NCBI GenBank assembly: GCA_001692895.1
Contig: KV748238.1
Span: 310,001 to 374,000 of the forward strand
Length of the DNA: 64,000 nucleotides
Source of the DNA: Cenococcum geophilum 1.58
Taxonomy: Eukaryota; Ascomycota; Dothideomycetes; Gloniales; Gloniaceae
Reading direction: 5' to 3'
The notes below the pieces were generated by a model, which was not told the origin of the DNA, ran no database searches, and worked only from the letters and a program-made list of their open reading frames with translations. The position numbers and the translations under genes are program-made. Positions 56,935 to 64,000 of the stretch are shown one piece after another. Each line of letters starts with the position of its first letter. The first letter of the stretch is position 1.

Positions 56935-57142
56935 TGTTGGTCATATAGGGTGACTTACTAATAACGACTACTCGAGTAGGGTTACAGTGATGTTGGTTGA
57001 TAAAGCTTATTAATTGGAATGAGGAAGGGCAAGGAGCTTAAGGCTCCTCGCCACGCTAGTGCCGTGGCGACACGTGATGGCAACTTGCCATTACGTGACG
57101 GCAGTTTGCTATACGTGACGGCAAATTGCCTTATTCCTAATA
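56935..57142 (-). repeat. 3' LTR of the Copia element
   Basis: 208 bp on the plus strand, from TGTTGGTCATATAG to CCTAATA, flanked outside by ATAGT (56930-56934). It is the 3' LTR because pol runs on the minus strand. Confidence 0.92.
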
Positions 57143-57299
57143 CTGGCAACTCTTCTTTTATGGTTGCCCTCTATATATAAATACTGCTTAACTATTATAA
57201 CAAATATAAATCCTTTTTACTTACTATTGCCATTATAATATAAGTCTCGCTGTCCTAAAATTTACCTCTTAGCACGTGGTGCTTTCTTACTAAGGAGTT

Positions 57300-60200
57300 G
57301 TAGGTAGATATTATGTTAGGGCCGTTAGGGCCGCTAAGGCGCTAGCTATAAGCGAGCCAATAGTAATTTTCTATACCGGGTATAGAAAATCCTAATTAGC
57401 TGGTTAAAATTAGGGTCTATAGAGCGTTATGCTCTTACTCTCTTTTAACTTAACCTTTAACTTATATGCGTAAAGTATTTATATTAATAAACGTTTCTAG
57501 AGCCTTATTTAGGTTTGCCTTCGTTATTATATCTACTAAGTTATTTTAACCGTTAATCTATTAAATCTTAAAGAGTTTTTACCGTTTATAGGATTAATAA
57601 AGTGCTATAATATTAATTATAAGGCGCTTTTCCTTTATAGTACTAAGCTTAACTAAGCACTTATAGAGGGAGTATAAGTCGGTATATACGATTATAGGGA
57701 TAACGGGAAGTTCGAGTTAATCTATAATTATCTTTAGGGTAGTTCTAATTGCAATTACTATATTAACTCCGCTAACTATTCTATATATCTCTAACGCTAA
57801 AATGCTTTAAGTAACGTGCTTGCTCTTGGTTAAGCTCTAATAGATAAGATTGCCGTAGATTATAAAGTTATTCTCTCTAGTAGATTCGTTTGTAATAATA
57901 ATCTTATATCCTAGCTAGGAGCTAAAATCTTTATTATTTATAAACGATTTATTAACAAATATAAAGAGCTTAGCAGTAGGAAGATTAATAGGCACGTAGA
58001 GTAGTCCCTGGTCGAGATGGTTTATTTACTAGAAGAGACGCTTATTTAGGGCAAGGACGTTATCCTTAGTTAGTTCCTGGTGTTAAGTAGTAATAAAGAG
58101 ATTAAATAAAGCCTTGGGTTAATAGATAGAAGTAATATAAGCTTTATAAGCGCGTTGCTCTACATATCCTTATTTTAGAGAATTAATATTAATAATATCG
58201 ATCTTCTTACCTTAACCCTTCTAGCACAAAGCAATAGAATTCTTATTTAGGGAGAGGACACATCTATTAAAGAGTAATGGTGTTATCAAATTAAGCTTTT
58301 CCTTTGGCTTTGCTATAAGATTTGCCTTTACTAGCTCGTCTTCTTTAAGAGCTAAGAATCGGTTATCTCCTAAGATAATTATATCGTCGGTTTGTATGCC
58401 GACGATTCTAAATAGAGTTCCCGTAGTTGTAATAAGGAAGTATAGATTAAATATAGAAGTAGTTATTAAAAGCTTCTCTTTATAGTGCTTGCTGTAGGTA
58501 GCCCACTAGTGAGTTCCTGCCTCTGCAATTCTATATAATGGCTTAAGCATAACCATAATCGTATCTTCGGAGTATTAGTGGCGAATTTGCTCTAGAAGGT
58601 ATACTAATATTAAGCGCTAAAGGTATATCTCTAATTGGGTGTAGGCCTAAGTAATATCTCGCAGATAGACTACTATTCTATTCTTTATTAGGGAGGGAGC
58701 TAATATAATAATAACTTGCTAACTGGCTCGTTAAATTATAGGAGATTATATAAGAATTACCTCCTTACTATTATTGTTATAGCCTTAGATAATAAGCCTT
58801 AATTTCTTAAATAGGGCGTTAGTAGCTTTACCTTTAATCTTATTAACTATTCTTAACTTAAAGATACGAACTTTATTAAACTTAGTAGGGTTATACTTCT
58901 TAAATTTAAAGACCCCTCTTATAATAAGACTATCGATCTCCTGCTTATCGGATACTTAGAAAGGAGCTCCTAAAGTTATAATGCGACCTTTCTTTTGGAG
59001 CTATTTTACGAGTTTAAAGTTAGCCTTCTCCTTAGCTATTATAAAGGCCATTAATAGCTTAACTCTATTCTTAATAGCAGTAATAAATTGCTCTTTAAAA
59101 TTAATAAGATATTGGCGATTTCGTGATCCCTTTAGGCGACCTCTACCGCGTTATAGTTGTGGTGTATCTACTACAATTATATTAGGATTATAGTCGCCTT
59201 CTAGAGCACGTTAATCGTGGCTCTCTTTTAGGGTATCTTTTATAGTATCCTATAAAGGCTTGGAACTATTATCTTTATAATAAGGCTTAATAACAGTTAA
59301 ATGGAATTAAGTAGGTCTATAAGGCATCTAAATAGTATAAGTTTAACTATTAATTATAATAAGTTAATATAGGCCTAACCATCCTCCCTTTTTATACTAT
59401 ACGCGTACCTTAGACTAAAGTGGCAGATTAAGCGTAGTTAAGGTATTTAGGCTATTTCTTATTCCTAGTGCGTTATTAACCTAGCGTATAGCGTAGAGAC
59501 ATTATACCTCCTTTATTGCCTTACGAATAGCCTTAGCTTATTACACAATAGAGGGAGATAGTAGAGAATTATTAGTTATTTAAGGGTAGGCGCTAAAGAC
59601 TAGTAATATAGGTATAAGTCTATCTAGGCTAGCAGAATTGTTAATAGCTTTAACAGCCATTTATAAGGTAAGTTCTTTACTAGCGTCCTCTAGTTCTAAA
59701 GAGATAATCTTATATACGCGGCGTAATGGCGCGTAATATTATTTTACTTTTTTAATACTATTATATGCCTTAATAGGGACTTCCTTAACCTTAATTGCCA
59801 TTACCTTTATCTATTATTAAAACTCTATAGATAAGAAGTTCTTTTCTGCGTTATAGATAATTTAATTAGGGGGTCCTAGGTAGACATTAATCTAGCATAA
59901 TTAAAGGGTATCCTATGCGTTCCTAGCTAATATATCCTTTAAGAATCGTGCAACTTAAAAGGAGGTTAAGAAGTTAATAACTTAGAGTACTGGCTTGCCG
60001 CTAAGATATATAACGTTAACAATAATATAGAAGTTAAAGTTATAGTTATCTTTAAGGGTAAACTTAAATCGGCTAGGGGACTTCTGGTTTATTTAGCATT
60101 AATAGCAGTACTTTATAAGATGCTTAATTGCCTTAACCTTAACTTTATGGCCTACCTACTAAAGAACCCTAAGTAATTAGTAAACGAATAGGTGGCTAAA

Positions 60201-62800
60201 ATAACGGTATAGTTAACGTAATTCTAACTTAGTTAAATGGCTCTAAGTAACACTCTTTTCTAGTTAATAAAGGAGTAACTAGGGGTAACCCTACTTGCGT
60301 ATAATAGGTACCTAATTATCTCCCTAAATAAGTATATTCTTAAGGTTATTAAGCTTAACGCCTAATTTATCTATATCTCTAATGCAAAATAAAAACGGGG
60401 TATTTGTAAGAACGACGTAAAAGGTAATATACCCTAAGGGGGTTTGGACCCTAATTATGCCAATAGAGATCGCAGTACCCTTGCTAAAACAAATCGTATA
60501 TTGGCCTACTGTTAAATAGTTAATCTAAATAGAGCTATTAAGCTGCTAAAGGGCTTAAACTTAAGGTTCTCCTACTATAGATACTCCTGCGGCTCTAGTA
60601 TCTGGTATAATACCATAGAAGACGTTCGCCGAGTATTTGTTATTAAAGGAGAACGCAGAACTCTCCCTTAGCTTATTAAAGATATCTAACTTTATAGTAA
60701 AATAAAGCGTAGATTAGTTATTAAGAATAGTAACGGTTTATATACTATCTACCTCACTATACTTAGTGAAGTATTAGTTAGGTAAGTACTCCTTAATTTC
60801 CATATCCATAAGGAGCTATTTAGCCTTATTAACCTTACCCTTAAGATCTTTTACGCCTTTATATTAAACTAGGAAGCTTTAGAAATAGGCTATAGTAACC
60901 TTATAATTTCCGACGTTTCTTATACTCTAGCAGAACTTATTATATACCTTCTTTTATTTATTAAGAGAATGCCTAGTTAACTAGCAATTTAGTTTCTTAT
61001 AAACGTAGCACTTTTTTTAGCGATTACTTTGAAATAAACCTCCATAAGGACCTCTACCTTTGCCTTATAGTCGTTAATTATACCCTCTATTATATTACCT
61101 ACCCCAGCCACTATATATTTAATTAGTTTAGTTATAATTATATTGGTTAGGCGGGTTAATTAAAGTAGGTTAGAGTTAGGCGTTAAATTGCTATACTTCT
61201 TAAGAGCGTAGAGCGGTGCTAATAGAAGATCTTAATTAAGTATATACTCCTTTATAAGTATTTATAGGATTAAAGAGAGTAAGGTTATATTCTTTAACAC
61301 CTTAATATACGCTAATAACTTAATTATATAGGCTGAAGTTCTCTTAATATAATTTGGATAAACCACGCTAAATTATCTAAAGTTAATTAAAGAGCTTTTA
61401 AAGATAATTAAGCCGAGGGACACCTAGGTTTGTAGTAATAATCCTTAAAAAGGTAGTTTCTCTCTATTCTAATATATACTGCTACTTATTCTCTTCTATT
61501 TTAAAGTAGTATCTTAACTTATATATTATGCGGTTAAAATTATATCCTTTTCCTACTAAATGATTATAATAGAAGGTACTAGCTCGGCCCTTAAGCATAA
61601 CGGAATAGGCGTTATGGTATTAATTAGACTCTATTCCTACCTTCTAGCAATAGTTATAGAAGATATATAGTTTTAAATTAAGAATATTGTATAATTTCCC
61701 GCTAAACTTCTTCTTCTAATCTAAATAGAGCTTCGCAAGCTCTATAAGCAATTTTAAACTACCTCTAATTTAAGATTAAAATAGAGGAGGTAGGAGTTGC
61801 ATTATAGGCTGCAGTAGGGACGTAGGTCTAGTTGGTGGAGTCTAAAGGTTAGTAAATCGCGAAGTAAGGGGATCTTGTACTTGCTCGTGTTAAAAGGTAG
61901 TAGTTAAAGTTATAGGTTAAATTAGTGGATTCTGGGGAACTAAAGATAGAGGTAGAGGCGATAGATATAGAACGGAAGAACTTGTGCCTAGAGTAATGGA
62001 ATTAGAACGCGTCTCTTATAGTATATTACTTAGATTCCATCGTAAGTTAAGCTTCCTTATAGTGCGTAGTTAGTGCTTAATCTCTTATACAGTCCATTTG
62101 TGCTCTTTTTTTACATTAAGAACCTGCTCCTAAATATTATCTCTAATAGTACCCCCATCCTTAGGGATAAATACTCTATTCTCCTAAAGGAAGTTACGGA
62201 AGTCCTATACAATATCCTTATTTATAGGGGCCTATATTTCCTTTATCCATCTAATAAAGTCCTCCTTTATACATTCTTATAGCGCGGTATCGTTATATTT
62301 ACTATCCTTATAATATACTATACGGTATAATAAAAATCCATTTAAGTCTTATTTATTAGTGTTTGCAAGGTTAATTATAGCTTTATTCTATATCTTTAAG
62401 TTAATATCTTCCTTATACTTCTTTAGGTAGGTTAACGCTATAGTAGGTATAGAATTAATAGGGTGTTATACGTTAAAGGTAGGTAGGATTTTCGGTTTTA
62501 TAGGATCTCGTAGGTTTACTATTAAGAGGTAAGCAATTTAAGATATTATTTGACGCGTTTTGGACGTTAACTTAGGACCTTAGGTTTAGTAATACTTCTA
62601 ACCTAAAGTACTTAACTAAATCTTCGTAAATACAGTTATTCTACGTAATAGACGCAACTTAGTATCTCCTAGTACTTAGTAATACTTCTATTACTAGTTT
62701 TCCGTAAGTCTAAGGTAGTACGGTATTGCCGGGATTCATTCCATATAAGCGTATATGGCACCCCTATATAAGACTGTCTCTTCTATTTAAAAACCTAGCT
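57300..62800 (-). pseudogene. Degraded Copia gag-pol
   Basis: On the minus strand the integrase core is readable near 59850-60110 (YLSGKPVL, ARFLKDILARNA, then INVYLGPPN and NAEKNFLS in place of the usual DAGKNF) and the reverse transcriptase near 58330-58430 with the Copia signature GIQTDDIIILGDNRFLALK, where the catalytic aspartates are still present. Gag should lie toward 62800, but no domain is clear there. Edges are approximate. The pattern matches fungal Ty1/Copia elements. Confidence 0.8.
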
Positions 62801-62836
62801 GCTCTATAGTTAACTATATATTTAACCACTAATTAG

Positions 62837-63044
62837 TGTTAGTTATATAGGGTAACTCACCAATAATGACTACTTAAGTAGGGTTATAGTAATATTGGTT
62901 AATAAAGCTTATTAATTGGAATAAGGAAGGGCAAGGAGCTTAAGGCTCCTCGCCACGCTAGTGCCGCGGCGACACGTGATGGCAACTTACCATCACGTGA
63001 CGGCAGTTTGCCGTACGTGACGGCAAATTGCCTCATTCCCGACA
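62837..63044 (-). repeat. 5' LTR of the Copia element
   Basis: 208 bp on the plus strand from TGTTAGTTATATAG to ATTCCCGACA; followed by ATAGT. It preserves CCCGACA where the other LTR reads CCTAATA. Inside both LTRs is a GTGACGGCA-type motif repeated three times. Confidence 0.92.
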
Positions 63045-63112
63045 ATAGTAATTTAGTAAGGTAGGTTGTCTAAAAAATACGCTCGCACGGAGACTTTTGA
63101 CGAGGGACTGTA

Positions 63113-64000
63113 GCGGCTAGCACTACTACACCCTAAGCTAATTAGCGGCCGGCGCCGCAGCCTAATACGCCACGGGTATTAGCGCTTGCGCTAGCTTTAG
63201 CAGCTAATTATAGAGCGCTAAGGTGGATTCCTCTCTAAAGGTCTAAGAGATTATAGGCGTCTTTTATAAGGGCTATACAGCTTCACTAGTAGAAGATAGT
63301 TCTATCGCCTTTAATGTTATATATCGCCCCCTAATATAGCGCTACTTAGCTTACTAATACCTCTATTTAAAAGCTTATCTCTTACTTTATATATTATATC
63401 CGTAATAAAGCCTAATTATACCCCTAATAGGTATCTAAGTAGGATACTTAAAGTCCTTTATTTAGCCTATTTAGCCTACCTACTCTTTTTAGCCTATTAA
63501 AATACTTTATTAATATATCTAAGGATTCCTCTAATAGTAATAACTAGATAGATAATAATAGCTAACTTAATACTAGTAAGCCTAATACTTTCTTATTAAA
63601 CTAAAGTATATAATAGTAAAGGCGGATAAGAAAGTTATAAGCTATAGTTAATGCCCTAAAATAAAAGGATTAGAGCTTTATATAATCCCTATTAATTTAG
63701 ATTAAAGTAGGCAATATAGATAATAGGGGGGTTATAATTAGGCACTATTGGTATAGTTACATTAAAAGATAATAGTAAGTATTATTAAATACAGTTATAA
63801 AAAATCCGTAACTTAGCTATATTTAAAGAGTAGTTATACTAGTAGGGTCTTTTATTTTAGAGCTAAACCGCCTTATCTAGGAGCTATACTTTAATATATT
63901 TAATAGGACGTTAAATATAAAGAACTTAGACTTTAAAGTCACCTTCTATACTATATAAGATATTACTTTAATATAGTATATAACTTTATTATAGCTACTT
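63113..64000. other. AT-rich decayed repeat sequence at the window edge
   Basis: 63113-63230 is GC-balanced, with alternating AGCGCTAGC-like words; from about 63300 the sequence is AT-rich with stops in all frames, typical of RIP-decayed transposon. No LTR, TIR or domain could be identified. Confidence 0.5.

Larger units (their letters stand above)
56935..63044 (-). mobile_element. Ty1/Copia retrotransposon, RIP-decayed
   Basis: A 6110-bp element with 208-bp LTRs at both ends and a perfect ATAGT target duplication (56930-56934, 63045-63049). Pol is on the minus strand with integrase before reverse transcriptase, the Copia order. Stop codons are everywhere; it is inactive. It inserted into the right arm of the palindromic element, only about 320 bp from the Gypsy 3' LTR. 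Confidence 0.92.
48501..63112. mobile_element. Palindromic TIR element (TA ends) hosting nested retrotransposons
   Basis: The left end TACAGTCCCTCGTCAAAAGT (48501) matches, inverted, the right end at 63112 for about 27 bp. The same inverted similarity resumes between 48560-48890 and the reverse complement of 56620-56930. Removing the Gypsy copy (48897-56614 plus one AATTT) and the Copia copy (56935-63044 plus one ATAGT) leaves about 774 bp that is nearly one long hairpin. TA at both edges and the CAGT start suggest a pogo/Tc1-mariner-type MITE (inference). The outer tips are less AT-decayed than the arms. Confidence 0.8.

Noticed and set aside
62073..62282. 69-codon plus-strand ORF within the Copia element
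   Set aside because: On the opposite strand to pol in decayed AT-rich sequence; chance frame.

Overview
The window reads as genomic DNA of a filamentous ascomycete (Pezizomycotina). Genes carry short introns of about 45-110 nt with GT-AG (twice GC-AG) borders and CTRAY-like branch sites. Fungal-specific families are present (Zn2Cys6 regulator, Dug2, Rrg7, TMS1). Repeats carry the C-to-T/G-to-A decay and dense in-frame stops typical of repeat-induced point mutation (RIP). I cannot name the species.

Layout. (1) 1-3.2 kb: transposon debris, namely the 3' end of a pogo-like DNA transposon, a short solo LTR with TTTTT target duplication, a 617-bp TIR element with TAA duplication and a 342-bp MITE. 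(2) 3.2-20.3 kb: genes for a secreted GH3 beta-xylosidase, a Dug2-type WD40/M20 peptidase of glutathione degradation, two uncharacterised polytopic membrane proteins, a secreted interferon-6-16 family protein and a calpain-like protease with a long Lys/Glu tail. (3) 20.3-27.8 kb: gene-poor, with two MITEs and a hidden 54-aa Cys-rich probable zinc protein. (4) 27.8-48.3 kb: gene-dense, with a GNAT acetyltransferase, PRPP synthetase, two small hypotheticals, a Zn2Cys6 transcription factor, an Rrg7 nuclease-fold protein with AT-hook-like tail, Mediator subunit Med21, a single-pass membrane protein, an Mch1/nodulin-like MFS transporter, a TMS1/SERINC protein, an LTR-retrotransposon gag relic and a short-chain dehydrogenase. 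(5) 48.5-63.1 kb: one nested transposon stack. A roughly 0.77-kb palindromic TIR element with TA ends (48501 to 63112) was invaded by a chromodomain Ty3/Gypsy element (48897-56614, 331-bp LTRs, AATTT duplication) and by a Ty1/Copia element in the opposite orientation (56935-63044, 208-bp LTRs, ATAGT duplication). Both are RIP-decayed. (6) 63.1-64 kb: more AT-rich repeat decay.

Functionally the genes are mostly independent housekeeping and secretory functions, not a cluster: wall-polymer hydrolysis, glutathione turnover, nucleotide precursor synthesis, transcription and membrane transport. Three head-to-head pairs (GNAT/PRPP synthetase, Rrg7/Med21, MFS/TMS1) share intergenic promoters of 297, 309 and 415 bp. 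All exon structures were read by eye from splice motifs and remembered family conservation; no database search was possible.
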